In this document: positions 43,410 to 54,283 of the stretch, piece by piece
Numbering within the stretch: position 1 is the first letter of the stretch
Layout of the letters: every line of letters starts with the position of its first letter
Assembly (NCBI GenBank): GCA_013423325.1
Contig: BLJB01000069.1
Location: 124,001 to 188,000 of the forward strand
Length of the DNA stretch: 64,000 nt
Direction of reading: 5' to 3'
From: Usnea hakonensis
Taxonomy: Eukaryota; Ascomycota; Lecanoromycetes; Lecanorales; Parmeliaceae
The notes under the pieces: generated by a model
The model's database searches: none
The model's input: the letters and a program-made list of their open reading frames with translations, nothing else
What the model was told of the DNA's origin: nothing
Made by a program: the position numbers and the translations under genes

Positions 43410-44090
43410 TCACAACCGAGCACCACGAAATTTTTTCGTGGGCCTATACTTGTCCTTACCGATATTCATAACGCCAGCAGCAGCATTGAATTGTCGTGCA
43501 TTACCCTGGGCGATGTGCTCCCCCTTAGCATTGTATTGAGTACCAGATCCGTAGTTTGAGTTCGTGAAACCGGTCTTCTGAAATTCGTGCTCAGGAACGG
43601 AAGGCGCGACAGCCGCTATTTCCGTAATAGCCTTGATTATGTCCTCTTGTTGGGCTTTGGTCGCGGTATTCATACCGTTCTCACCGGCCAAAAGTTGTAC
43701 GTCCTCCAACATGCCTTTCATCAAACTCTCCACCTCACTTCCTTTCCCCAACGCTTTTACTGCCTTATAGTAACGCTTCAAGTCTGAGCCCCCCTCTTCA
43801 GAGATGGCTTTGCGGAACAGCTTCTTCAACCTTTCGGCCTTCTCTTCGCAAGCCTTGACAACATGCTTCACTCCCTCGCACGAATCATCAGCGAGCTTCC
43901 TCTCTTTGATGTTTTGCTCTGTTGAACACAAGGTCTCTCTGATGATTGGAAGTCGACCTGCTACCTCGCGAAAAGCTCCAGGAAGACCTTTCGTGTCCTT
44001 TGCGGCGTCATAGACCTTCTTAGTCCCATCGACAATCGAAATGATCGACGAAATCACCCCCAAGACTGCAAAAGCCTCGGCGCCGGACAT
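43410..44090 (-). CDS. SesA-domain effector with C-terminal amyloid-like motif
   Basis: One exon encodes 226 residues. The N-terminal 150 residues match the SesA-type domain (Pfam: N-terminal domain on NACHT_NTPase and P-loop NTPases): FAVLGVISSIISIVDGTKKV, GLPGAFREVAGRLPIIRETL, then charged helices. The C-terminus has two Gly/Gln/Asn units, GSGTQYNAKGEHIAQG and NARQFNAAAGVMNIGKD, followed by a basic tail. The second unit matches the end of the NTPase frame at 35738-36605 at most positions. An effector domain plus C-terminal amyloid motif, paired with an NLR carrying the same motif, is a known fungal death-signalling layout. SesA's own activity is unproven. No intron. Confidence 0.82.
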   Translation of the reverse strand: MSGAEAFAVLGVISSIISIVDGTKKVYDAAKDTKGLPGAFREVAGRLPIIRETLCSTEQNIKERKLADDSCEGVKHVVKACEEKAERLKKLFRKAISEEGGSDLKRYYKAVKALGKGSEVESLMKGMLEDVQLLAGENGMNTATKAQQEDIIKAITEIAAVAPSVPEHEFQKTGFTNSNYGSGTQYNAKGEHIAQGNARQFNAAAGVMNIGKDKYRPTKKFRGARL

Positions 44091-45179
44091 GACGAATTTG
44101 AGGGAAAGAAGGGTTGATGGCTAGATGAACTAGTCGTTTTCAATTAGCATCAACCATAGATGGTCAGATAGACGCACTCACTGGACTTCTGCTAGCAAGG
44201 CTGTAGATCAGCGACAGCTGCCTCGCCCGCTATCAACTGATGTCAAAGATCCAACCAGGTGATGGAAGTCGTTGCTTTGTGCTGGAAGTACCAATAAGAA
44301 GTATCTGAGACGAGAAGCGATGGACGACTATTCACAAAATCCTTCCTCGTAGCCTTCTAGCTCTGCGGTCGTAAGCTGAAGGTGGTGATTGTTACCCCGC
44401 CAATGCAGCCACAATTCAACGAGCCAATAGATTGCCAAGTAGCAGTACCTCAAGTTACTTGTGAAGAATAGACACTATCGCACATTTTCGAAGAAACCAC
44501 GATGCGATCCGTGCAAAAAGACTCTGGATGACATTTCCTCGAGAAAAAAAAACCTCATCGATCCAAGCTGCCAGAGCCCCAACCTTCCAAGGACACTTGT
44601 CCTCCGCGCCTGAATCTGCCTCGTCAAAAGAACATGCGTTTTCGGTGTGCGGGAAGCTCGTGATTGCATTAGCGCTCCGCATGCAAGCCCCTCCCAAACC
44701 CCGGGCCTAGAACCGATGTAGCACGAATCATTGACGCCCTCTTTTGTGGTGACAAAGGTGGTACATACGGTGACATACACACACAGACAAGTACCCAAAA
44801 TCCCATAACTTCAGCATTCCTAGGAATTGATATCCATCCGTTCGGCATAGTAATGACGCCAATGCTATATATATGAAGTGTATATTCAGAGAAGTTGGGG
44901 ATAGACTGTGTGTACGGTAAAGTCACAGAAGTATTATCATTGGGAAGTTGATTTGCGGTCGAGCGAGGGGATGGCAGTAAAAAATACTGCCAAGCAAGCT
45001 AGTACTATTAGCGCATGTGCAGGACTACGACGCAATATTATCAATATCAAGAGTGTTGTTCCTACGATCACTCCCAACATGCAAAGTGAATGCTGCAAAC
45101 TGCTATCTGGTATCGCTACTGCCCGCAGCAATCTCATATAATACACATCGCTCAAGCAAGCAAGCTAGCACGGAAGAGA
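44091..45179. other. intergenic, no gene recognised
   Basis: Marks the right edge of the accessory island before SAC6. Short frames only. Confidence 0.45.
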
Positions 45180-47417
45180 CTACATCTTCTCGGACGTAGC
45201 CATGAGGGAACCTATAATCATGCCTGCATCAGCAAACTTGATACTTGTGAGACGGGAGGGAGACAACTCACCAATAAAGGTAACGACAAGTCTACTCCGC
45301 ACCTGACAAATGTCCTCTGGGACAAGCCAAATAGTCGCGCCCATCTTCCTGGCAATACTGATCGCCAATTTAGCATTCGCATAAGCCTCCTCGTCGTTCC
45401 GCCCACCCGTCACGATATCGTAATCCACATAGCTACTCTTGATACCATTTAGCACATCCAGCAAGAATACACCACTGCCGATCGCCTGGTCCTTGAAGCT
45501 GCGTATGCTGCTGTTGCGGCCGCCTTTCTTTGACTGTTCATTTGCCCATTTGACCATCTCGGCGTCCGTAATTTCACGTTTGCCAAGTCTTTGAGCGAGT
45601 GCTGAAAGAGTCTCGGAAATATCACGGCGCATAAGCTGCCATACTAATCCGAGTGTGAGTGTGCGCTGACCGTCGGTGATATCTGCGCCCTGCACGCCGA
45701 CAAGGGAGAAGTGCATCTGTTTACCCAGCTCAATTGCGTAATTGGTGTTTTCGACGGCTTTGAACCGCATCAGCTCGCCACCTGACGCTGGAGGCTTGTT
45801 CACGTGGCGCTGATTGACACTACCAGGGATGACTTTGTCGTAGGCTTGGAGGAGTATGTACCCGTCACGAAGATTGTCGAAGAAGGAATTGACAGCTGGT
45901 TGGACGTCGAGGGAATTAAGCCATAGCGTGAAGACGCGAGCCTCGCGCTCGCCTTCTGCGTCAAAGTCTTCTACTTCAAGCTTCTCCTCCTCAGTGATTG
46001 GGTCGAGGCCTGGATGGGTGTTGAAGAGGTTTGCAACGAAGGCAAGGTTGAGCTTAGGATTCCCGGCGACAAGAGACGTTGGGGAGAGGAACTTGCGACA
46101 ATCGAGTTTATCGGCATTTTGAAGGACTTGCTCGGCACGTTGAAGTAGATCGCGGGTTTGGAGTGGACTGCGGCTGCAAACATCTGGAGCTAATTGATTG
46201 AGGAGCACTGTGTAATTGTCGCCTTCTTTGACATCGGTAGAAAAATTGGTTACTCTAACGATCATGTAAGCCAAGACACAAGAGGCTGGTGACGGTAGGC
46301 ATACCTCTTGTCCCATTTGGCGTTCTTCAGGTGGTAATTGAACCATCTCAACAAGATCTGCTCCGGGGGTAGCCTCAAAAATTGCTCCAGCGTCTCGTCC
46401 TCTTCTAGTAGCCGGTATAGCTCAGGATGTAGCTTGATGTCAATTTTTCCTAGTAAGCCTCGACGAATGATCTGCCAGATGAGACCTAATATCAGATGCT
46501 CCCGTACTTCGATGATGTCTCCACTGCCTATATTGACCACTGAGCATCCGATACCCTTGGCGGAGTTGATGACGATATTGTTGTTTTCGGTCATGTGAAA
46601 GGCGTTCAGCGTCTTGATCTTCTTCCCGGGTCTGTTCAGCACACGCTCATCAATGGTATCTGGCACGCTATCATTGATGAGCTTCGCCAGCACCAGCCCA
46701 TCTTTGCAGTCGTCGAACATTTCAAAGGTGTCGGTAGCGAATGGCAGGCGGTGTCCAATATCTGGATCTCCAGCCAGCACCGCATTGATGTGTCTTGTAA
46801 ATTCCGTCCGCTCATCCTCATTGATTGTGTGTGTGACATTTGCCGAAGAACCCTGGACCTGTATCCTGCCCCCAACACTGCTCTTGGATTGATGTCCAGA
46901 CGTGGGCCCTGGCCTGCCACCGTCGGTAGCACTGCTCAAACCTCTCACTCGGCCACTTGGTGTATTGCTTTGGGCTGGCTTTGCCTCCTGGCCGCGCACC
47001 TTGGAGATGAGCTAGAGTCAAAGATCAGTCGACCAATCGTTCAGGTCATAGTTGCCGCCCATAGACTGCTGGTAGGTCCCCGGTTACACGTACATCGACA
47101 TAGTCATCAAGCTCTACCCTCCTCGAGCTGTCCAGCTCCACCTCTTTGAGCGCTGATCTAACCACATCATATGGTTGCCTCTCTGACGCCTGTGTTGCCT
47201 TGATCACCGTAGCCTCATCTATGTATCCCTTATCATCGACATCCAGCTTGCGAAAAGCATCTTGTAGGCCGAATATGTCTTGCTGCTGGAATTGAGGGTA
47301 TTTCCTATTGCAGAAGCGTCAGCGCGCACTCTTATGCCGGGGATCTCGAACAGTGGCCTCAGATTGAATTCATTCTTGTCATTGTCATTCTTACCTTTGT
47401 AACTTTATAACATTCAT
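45180..47417 (-). CDS. SAC6: fimbrin (actin-bundling protein)
   Basis: Exons 47417-47395, 47304-47094, 47011-46305, 46254-45272 and 45211-45180 give 651 residues. It starts MNVIKLQRKYPQF, then an EF-hand-type region (FRKLDVDDKGYIDEATV, partly degenerate), then four calponin-homology domains: INDSVPDTIDERVLN and HLILGLIWQIIRRG in the first, LAPDVCS and LRDGYILLQAYDKVIPG in the following ones, and the terminal IGSLMATSEKM. Fimbrin crosslinks actin filaments at endocytic patches and is needed for polarity. The tiny first exon (23 bases) and 32-base last exon are both supported by conserved family ends and phase. Confidence 0.94.
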
Positions 47418-48648
47418 GATTGGAGCTGTGGAGTTGGTGAAACAATACTGTATTGAATCTGCGCGAGAAGTTTTTATTTTTGAGTGCGGGGCGGAGGGCG
47501 GAGGCACCTCGTCACCAAATTCAGCTGCCTGATGAAGGAACGAGCTAGCCGCGCAACCAATGAAGAAGGTACTCGTACGCTTGGATATGAAGAACCAGGC
47601 AGTTCAGAGACGATCTCGCTGAATTCATTTGTTGATGAAACGTGGAGCTGACGTGTTAGAGAGTAGTGGGGCAATTCAGGCATCACCGAGAAACCCTATT
47701 GCTCAAAATTACCGTCAGACTTATATCATTGCTACAACATGTCAGATGATTTTCACTGTCTATACTGTGCTAGGACCAGCTTTCAACTCATTCCAGATAG
47801 ATTCTACGGCTTTACGGCAAGTGAATGAATGGACGTGACCGCCTAGAATGACCCCAGTCTTGAGCAGGAACAAAGGTCTTACAGCCGAGAGAGACTCTCT
47901 TGAAACCTCCCCTGTCATGCAAAAGATGAACACCCAAGGACTTCGAAACGTAGCTATCTTATTTGCGAAAGACTAGAGTGGCACCGACTTCCGTGCTTGG
48001 TGATCGACCATTCGAAGCCAGGGCAGCTAGGGATTCTTCGTCATCGGCCGAAAAGAATGATTTTCTAGGAATCCGCCATACTACTCTCGCGACTTCCAAG
48101 TAGCTGGAATTGCACCGTGTATCATGGCCTGGCATTTAGAGCGCAAACGGCGTGGTCCGGTTTGGGAAGCGTCCTGTATTTGAGCTATCAAATCCCATCG
48201 CTGAAGACTGGATCTTAGGATGAACAGATCTGCATCACTTATGACGTGTGATTGAATGACTGGTCTGTTACCTTCGACAAAATTTGCTGTTGTCACATTA
48301 GATTATGTTGTACACAAGTACGAGTACTTCTTATGCACTATGCTAGGTCAGAACATCTTCTCTAATTGGTCATGACACCATATATCGTCTTGTATATATG
48401 TCAGAACATCAGCTTCGATGCTTTCAATATTCAGGAACCTATGCGGTTGCAATAAATTCTCTCACGCGATGTCGGCAGAGGATAAATTCAGGGGAAAGTG
48501 ACCGAATATGAAGAACAACACTTCTCGCAACCGCTTGCGTTTTCCAAGATTTACTTCAAATGAACGAAATCCGATAAGTATTTTCTAAGACTTAGAAGTC
48601 AGATTACCTGTCAGAGTTGCATTCCAAAAATTGATACCAAGACTGGCG
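47418..48648. other. intergenic, no gene recognised
   Basis: 1.2 kb between SAC6 start and membrane protein B stop. Nothing with motifs. Confidence 0.45.
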
Positions 48649-49895
48649 CTAGAGCCCTCGTAAACCTCCCTGCGCGCTCTGTGCTGGAATAGTCTCGAGC
48701 TCATTCATATCTCCGAATTCGTGCTCGAGATCCACGTAATGATAGATCCAGAATGAGGTAAATATAAAAGTGCCACCTGCTATGGCTAGCGTGGCCAAGT
48801 AAAACATCGCCACCTTCAAAGTTGTCAGCAAGTCACAAAGGGCAGGTTGAACTCGCAGATCACTCACATTGGCTCCCGTATTCCAGCTATAACCCCTGAT
48901 AAGTGGCGTGCACACAAAAATGGTCAACCCGGCGAAAAAGAAGAGTGTTGAGTAGGCCAAGAACATCATCGGGCACTGCCAGGTGAAAACCATCTTCCAA
49001 CGAGGTCTCCACTTTCCAATTCTATCCCTGTCGTCAAGACACTCTGCGTTCAAACCCTGCTGTGGGACCCTTGACAGCATCAAGGGAAGATAGTGCTGGA
49101 TATCCGATCTATTTTTCGAGGTACTATCGGCGAGAGTCGGAGGTTGCCCTAGTAGTTGAAGAACTGCGACCTCTTGCGCCGACTGAATGAATGCGAGAAT
49201 AGAGAGGACCAGACTAGAGTACCAGAGCGCTGATGTCAACCAGTAGGCGTCCTGAACAGCATTCCACGAGAATGAACCAATCACAGCTGCTGCTAGTATA
49301 GCACTCTGTTGAAGGGGCTTATGTCAATCGAAGAAAGGTAATCCTAACTTGATGGCATCGCACACGATGTTTTGAGAAGGTAAGACTTACAGCGATAGAG
49401 ATGAAATGGAGCTCTGCAAGTTTGTGTTTCCGCCAGCGATCTAGGTGATATAGTAGTTTACTGTACTCTTCTGGCTTTGCACTATAGGAGGCGATGAGAC
49501 GAATAGGCTGCAGCGTGTTGAAATTGAATACACGGTAGTAGGGTAGCGTTACCAGGGCGACGATCCATTTGAGGAGTATAGGGAGCTGAAAGTGTGGTCA
49601 TTACGCCAATATTCTCATATGTATGGTTAGAGATCTCAAAGATGCGAATACAAGAAGAATATAGAATATCTTGATCTCTGCACATGAATCCTGATCATAC
49701 TCTCCGGGCCTAGAGATGGTCTAAAAGAATGTAAATACCCACCTTAAGACCTTCGCGTATTCGCTGTGCCCCCGTTCTCAGTGGATGCCTGCGTGACGTT
49801 CTAGCTTGGGGCTGAAAACTGTCAGCAGCATCCTCAAAGACTAGAAATTGCGGTGAAGTCAGGTAGGCATGACTTACCATGCTATTTGTCCGCAT
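48649..49895 (-). CDS. multi-pass membrane protein B, paralogue of A
   Basis: Exons 49895-49878, 49811-49743, 49585-49391, 49305-48868 and 48813-48649 give 294 residues. It aligns throughout with protein A (29204-30512): KWIVALVTLPYYR, YHLDRWRKHKLAELHFISIA, AVLQLLGQPPTL, WRPRWKMVFTWQCP, FVCTPLIRG, FWIYHYVDLEHE. Helix pattern and the last three introns are shared, while the N-terminal exon is split in two here and not in A. The function is unknown. Opposite orientation and flanking position relative to A suggest an inverted duplication around the death-gene island. Confidence 0.74.
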
Positions 49896-50666
49896 AGCAG
49901 GGTGTTCTCAGTCAGGCAGGATGTAGACCTCAGTGGCCAGGGTAAGTCTGCGAAGCCTCCTCGTTTTATATAAGCAAGCCTTGAGAGCCTAGAGCAATAT
50001 TTCAAACACTCGTTAGGTTGTCTAGTTTTCGAGTCGATATTTTCAGGATGCACGCTAGGGATCGAACATCATCGCGTTTGGTACTATGTACTTGGACTGA
50101 AGTATCAAGGAAGGAGAATGGTGATGGACGAAATATCTATACATCTACGAACGCATGGTGACTAATTTATGACTAATTATAGAGAAGGTCATCAATTGGC
50201 TGATTTCCAACAGCCCAGCACGGTGCTGGCAGCAGCGGGCGTCAGAATGCAGCAAATGCAATTTGCCCTGACCGGTGAAGAGTTTTTTGCATACTACTTA
50301 TTCATTGGCTGTCGGAGACTTCGTCACCAAAATTTGGTGAATGTGGCAACCAGCTCATTGGCTGCTATTCTAGGCGATCAAAGTGGCTCATGTTTCATAT
50401 TGGGATGCAGGTCATTTCATAGCAGCCTTTTATTTCACTTTGGCCAACTTACAAACCGCAGCCATCATTGAATATTATCCTACAATATCAACGATAGTGA
50501 AGTCGCGGTAGTAAGACCTTTGATCAGCCGTACTCAGCTCTCGAGTAAGAGACCCCAGAATGATTTCCTATCCTCAGCATTCCCTTTGAACCCTCGCGCC
50601 TGATCTCCTCACAACATCTCCTACGCTAATGATAGAATTAGTCGACAGTTACACTTCTCGTACCTT
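49896..50666. other. divergent intergenic region
   Basis: 771 bases between membrane protein B and VYD-module copy 2. Promoters expected; no gene seen. Confidence 0.45.
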
Positions 50667-51055
50667 ATGGATCCTAGCGATGAAATTGCATCTAAGGGTG
50701 CAAACCTTGAGGAGAAAGAGCCTCCCGTCAACCAACACCTAAAAAGTCGTGGACACTCGAATAGCCCCCCTTGGAGAAAGGTGCTAGTATACGATTGCGA
50801 TAAAGAGACTGTCGAAAGGAAGAGCGAGAAGAACCTCAGTCAGTTACGCGCTTCAACTATCAATGCGCAGAGCTAATGGAGCCTCTGTTGTTAGATCTAA
50901 ATAAATGCCAGAAAGTGGATCTTCCGAAATGCAAACAGGTCACAATCTATGTCGATCCCGAAACAGAGTCTGAACCAACAACGTCAAGCAGGGGCGAAAG
51001 TGGGCGGAGCAACGTGATTCTTGCAACACTGTATCTTGATCATCTGAGCAGGTAT

Positions 51056-53050
51056 CCCATGGATTGGCAAACCTGGTTCAATAAAGGCTTGGCATTCCCC
51101 CACCAAAAAAAANNNNNNNNNNNNNNNNNNNNNNNNNNNNNNNNNNNNNNNNNNNNNNNNNNNNNNNGAATTATTTGACAGCTCCGAAAGAGGCTTTCTA
51201 GGCCTTGCTGGGGCTACTTTTCTCCCTGCACATGAGCAAGGCACGCATGCCTGAGGCTTCCCACCTATACGAAATATCCTACCATGGTCCATTGCGACCG
51301 CCGGATGTACTCGTGTTGATAGAGAGTACTTGATTGTGGAGGTTTTTCCACGGGGACGCTCCGAATGCTCGAATAATTGGCTGGCAAGTTAAATACGAAA
51401 CTCCCTATGGCCATAGGTCTCCTGGAAGAGTTTCTTTACTCTTTCTACTCTTTCAGGCTTCTAAAGAGCTATTTTATAGCTATTAGTAACAGTAGTATCC
51501 AATAGAAAATGCCACAGTGGTTTCTAACTCTTGAAATAGACTCTTTGTGTACTGTAATAACAGCGCAATTGGTCTGCATTATCCATACCATTCATATAGT
51601 GATTATACTGATCAATAAACTCAGGAATAAGAAGCTCTTTTCGGGCTTCATCTGGACTAAATACAGCTCGAGAAGTACGTGCATTTATGGCTGTTTTGGC
51701 CGGCCGACGACGTAATCTCTTAATTTTTTTCTGGCCATTCGATACAGTGGTTATAAAGAGTACTATATTCTAATCCTTCCAGGCCAATTCGAGTACTCGC
51801 TTATCCTCGGAGAGATAGCCATACAATTTGCCCCAGTCTAGGCCTATATTCTACTTGTTTCTCAGGTCCAGAAGCCTAGAATCTATGCCTCGGTTCGACT
51901 CTTTCGATGCTTGTACTTACTATGCCTAAGTACCGTCCGTAGCCTCTAGATCCTCTCGTCTTATTATAGAGGTACGTATAGTCCCTGCAGCCCCAAACCC
52001 TTCCTCATCAAGCTATATTAGAAGCCGGGCTAATATAAAGAGGTTATCTAGCCATACAATGTGGAAGTGGTCTTTATTGATATCCTCTTAGGCAACTAGA
52101 TCCAGAACCACCGCCTGGGTTTTTATAAACCCTAGCCAATCAGTCTAATAATCATCTAGATCCTAAGGCCTATCCCCCCTATTTTGACCCTTAGCATGAA
52201 ATAACCAGTCTAATATATAACCCTAATTAGCTAAGACCCAGATCTTGAAGCCTTCCGGAGTTAGTTTACTCGGAATATTCACGATCTCTTTAGTACGGCC
52301 CATAAACCGTTAAATAGTCTCATCTACGGCCAAGTATATACCGGCTTTCCAGTACTTTTTAAAGGCCTCTTGGAGGTGTATACTTAGTAGTTCTAGTTTG
52401 TCAAATGTGGTCTCTTTTTAGCCTGGTTTTAGAGGCTTTAAGATATGAAAGAACCTATCAATCTGTTGCTATCTCTTAAGACCCATATAATTCAAGACTT
52501 AGTAATATATCGGCCCATTTAATAGATCCGTATTCCAAAAGTCGCTGATACTAGACTCTATATGTAGGCCCATCTAAATGGATACTCCTAGGAAGGCTCG
52601 GAATTCGCTAATAGTAGTAGGAATCCAGGCACGAGAATGAGGTTTTTTTGGCCCAGAATACAAGTAGGCATACTTATTTATATGCCGAACAAGTATTTCT
52701 AGTATTAATTTAGTAAAAAAGAGGCTGAAAATCGTATAAGGATCATTAGGAGTAGTGTCAGGTAGGAGTCTATAGCCATAAGTAAATGGCTTCTTAATTG
52801 GTAGGGGTTTGTATTTGGGTAATGGCTTTAGCTTTAGGGGAGGCTCTTTCGGGGCCTTTTCTGGCTATGGATCCTTCCTAATATGATCTATATCATTTGA
52901 CACTTTATTACGAGGCATTGCTATTCCCAATTGGGCCTGATTATGGCCTGATTTGGTAATTGGTGTTGGGAAACGCGTTGTTTTTAAAAGTTCGCGATTT
53001 TTGGAGAGTAGGGCTGAACCCCTGAATATTGAACCGTGCCAATCCATGGG
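51056..53050 (-). mobile_element. decayed piggyBac-type DNA transposon
   Basis: Both ends carry CCCATGGATTGGCA in inverted orientation, with partial similarity for about 20 bases further in (GGTTCAATA). Between them the minus strand encodes, with many stops, a piggyBac-like transposase (DDE_Tnp_1_7): it starts near 52918 with MPRNKVSNDIDH and continues with PTTISEFRAFLGVSIWMGLH, LAVDETI, FMGRTKEIVNIPSK, KIWVLANYGYILDWLFHAKG and, near 51620, LIPEFIDQYNHYMNG. Several stops sit where Gln or Trp codons are expected, the C-to-T pattern of repeat-induced point mutation. The 55-N gap lies inside, so the true length is uncertain. The flanks show a possible AT duplication rather than the TTAA usual for piggyBac. 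Confidence 0.82.
51113..51167. other. assembly gap of 55 N
   Basis: The gap follows an A-run inside the transposon; its real size is unknown. Confidence 0.99.
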
Positions 53051-53142
53051 ATAATCGGGTTCTCCGATTCCTGGGATTGCTATCAACTTTGTATGTGATG
53101 AATGCAGCGCCGTGGAGCGAGACATCGTCGATAGATCGATAA

Positions 53143-53814
53143 TTGTTCAGGCGCTAAAGATATGGCATACGAGCTGGATGCTTGTTGAGGGCGGAACATG
53201 AACAAGCCGTCAGTAGGCGACCATTGTACCTCACAGTCCCAGATGTGTCACACAAATTGCGCACACGGTTGAAAAGAAGCTCAGACCCACCGCCATTATC
53301 TACTCTCCTCCCATTGCTTTTCGGGATCCTGAGTGACCCAGTCACTGGAACCCTTCCCATCAACTTCACAGCCAGCAACCCATTACACTTTAGAGGCAGC
53401 CAAGCCGCACAGTAGCCCTCGAACCACTTCACCGATCACTGTATACGTAGCCGCATCGTACAGTATCTCTTCACATAGCGAGCGAGTCTCTTTTGATCCG
53501 GATACCGCCATGGCAACGACCACGACCTGGAACGTCTTTTGATCTATGGTACACTCTCCAAGGTTAGTGCCGGTCTTCTTAGAATACATAACATCACTAG
53601 TAATTGCAAGCACTTCTGGTGGTGACAAAAGATTTTGGGATGGTATAGCCGGCCGCTATGTTCTCATTCGATTCAATAAAGGGAACAAAGTCGGAAGTCG
53701 GCGTCAGATTGAGATCGCGGATGATGCATGGATCACTATGAGTGCAGCAGATGGAAAGCATTAATAAATTCTGAATACTAAAATTGTAATATAGGATGTA
53801 GTAGCATATGGCAC
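53143..53814. other. intergenic, no gene recognised
   Basis: Frames up to about 90 codons on both strands lack motifs. Confidence 0.4.
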
Positions 53815-53948
53815 CTTTTTTACCACTGTCACCGCTGAAATTACCTCGATTGCGAAAATGGCTACCCGCTCCTTTCGCAGCTTTTTTACCACTGTCACCG
53901 CTGAAATTACCTCGATTGCGAAAATGGCTACCTGCTGCGAAAGGAGCG
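53815..53948. repeat. 52-base tandem direct repeat with inverted 15-mers
   Basis: The same 52-base unit (starting CTTTTTTACCACTGTC) occurs at 53815-53866 and 53881-53932, a period of 66. Each unit is followed by a 15-mer, CGCTCCTTTCGCAGC after the first and its exact reverse complement GCTGCGAAAGGAGCG after the second, so the second unit is bracketed by an inverted repeat. Confidence 0.9.
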
Positions 53949-54283
53949 GGTGTTCATTGGTTGCTATTATTGGCATCGGATGTGTTAAATGACCGGACCA
54001 CTCTGACACACGACAAAGGAGCGATCAGCTTCACACATGTCTTTCTCCTCATATCATCTGCAAGCTCTCGTCCATTTCGCTTCATAGTACCATTCAGCCT
54101 TGATCCCCCCCACCTTACAATCGTTGCCCTCCGCTCTTTCATCAAGGCGTGTTACGTCGTGTCGCAGTATCATCGACATCCATCTCTGCCGTCATCGCTC
54201 TTGGTCCTTGTGTCACCTCAAGTTGACGTCTTGGGCTTTATTTCTTACATTACTTGTCTGGTACTAGCAGTCAGACTACAGTC
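53949..54283. promoter_or_regulatory. upstream region of VYD-module copy 3
   Basis: 335 bases, pyrimidine-rich near 54150-54250; likely promoter. No separate gene. Confidence 0.4.

Larger units (their letters stand above)
50667..53142 (+). pseudogene. VYD-module gene, copy 2, split by transposon
   Basis: Exon 1 (50667-50838) encodes MDPSDEIAS.. to VLVYDCDKETVERKSEKNL, and a 56-base phase-1 intron leads to exon 2 at 50895 (LNKCQKVDLPKCKQVTIYVD, ATLYLDHLS). At 51055 a transposon interrupts the frame. The missing end of the module, RFLGLLSTLYVMN, appears at 53053-53142 directly after the element, in the right order and followed by TAA. Removing 51056-53050 and one copy of an AT dinucleotide restores the reading frame and gives exactly the same spacing of residues between LDHL and RFLG as in the other copies. 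The gene is therefore broken by a recent insertion. Confidence 0.78.

Noticed and set aside
28590..44790. Shared 24-base motif GGTGGTACATAC.GT.ACATACAC at about 28592 and 44757
   Set aside because: The two copies are in the same orientation with no similarity in their flanks; probably a short repeat remnant or chance.
50169..50471. 100-codon plus-strand frame
   Set aside because: No motif, and it lies in the divergent promoter region between two supported genes.
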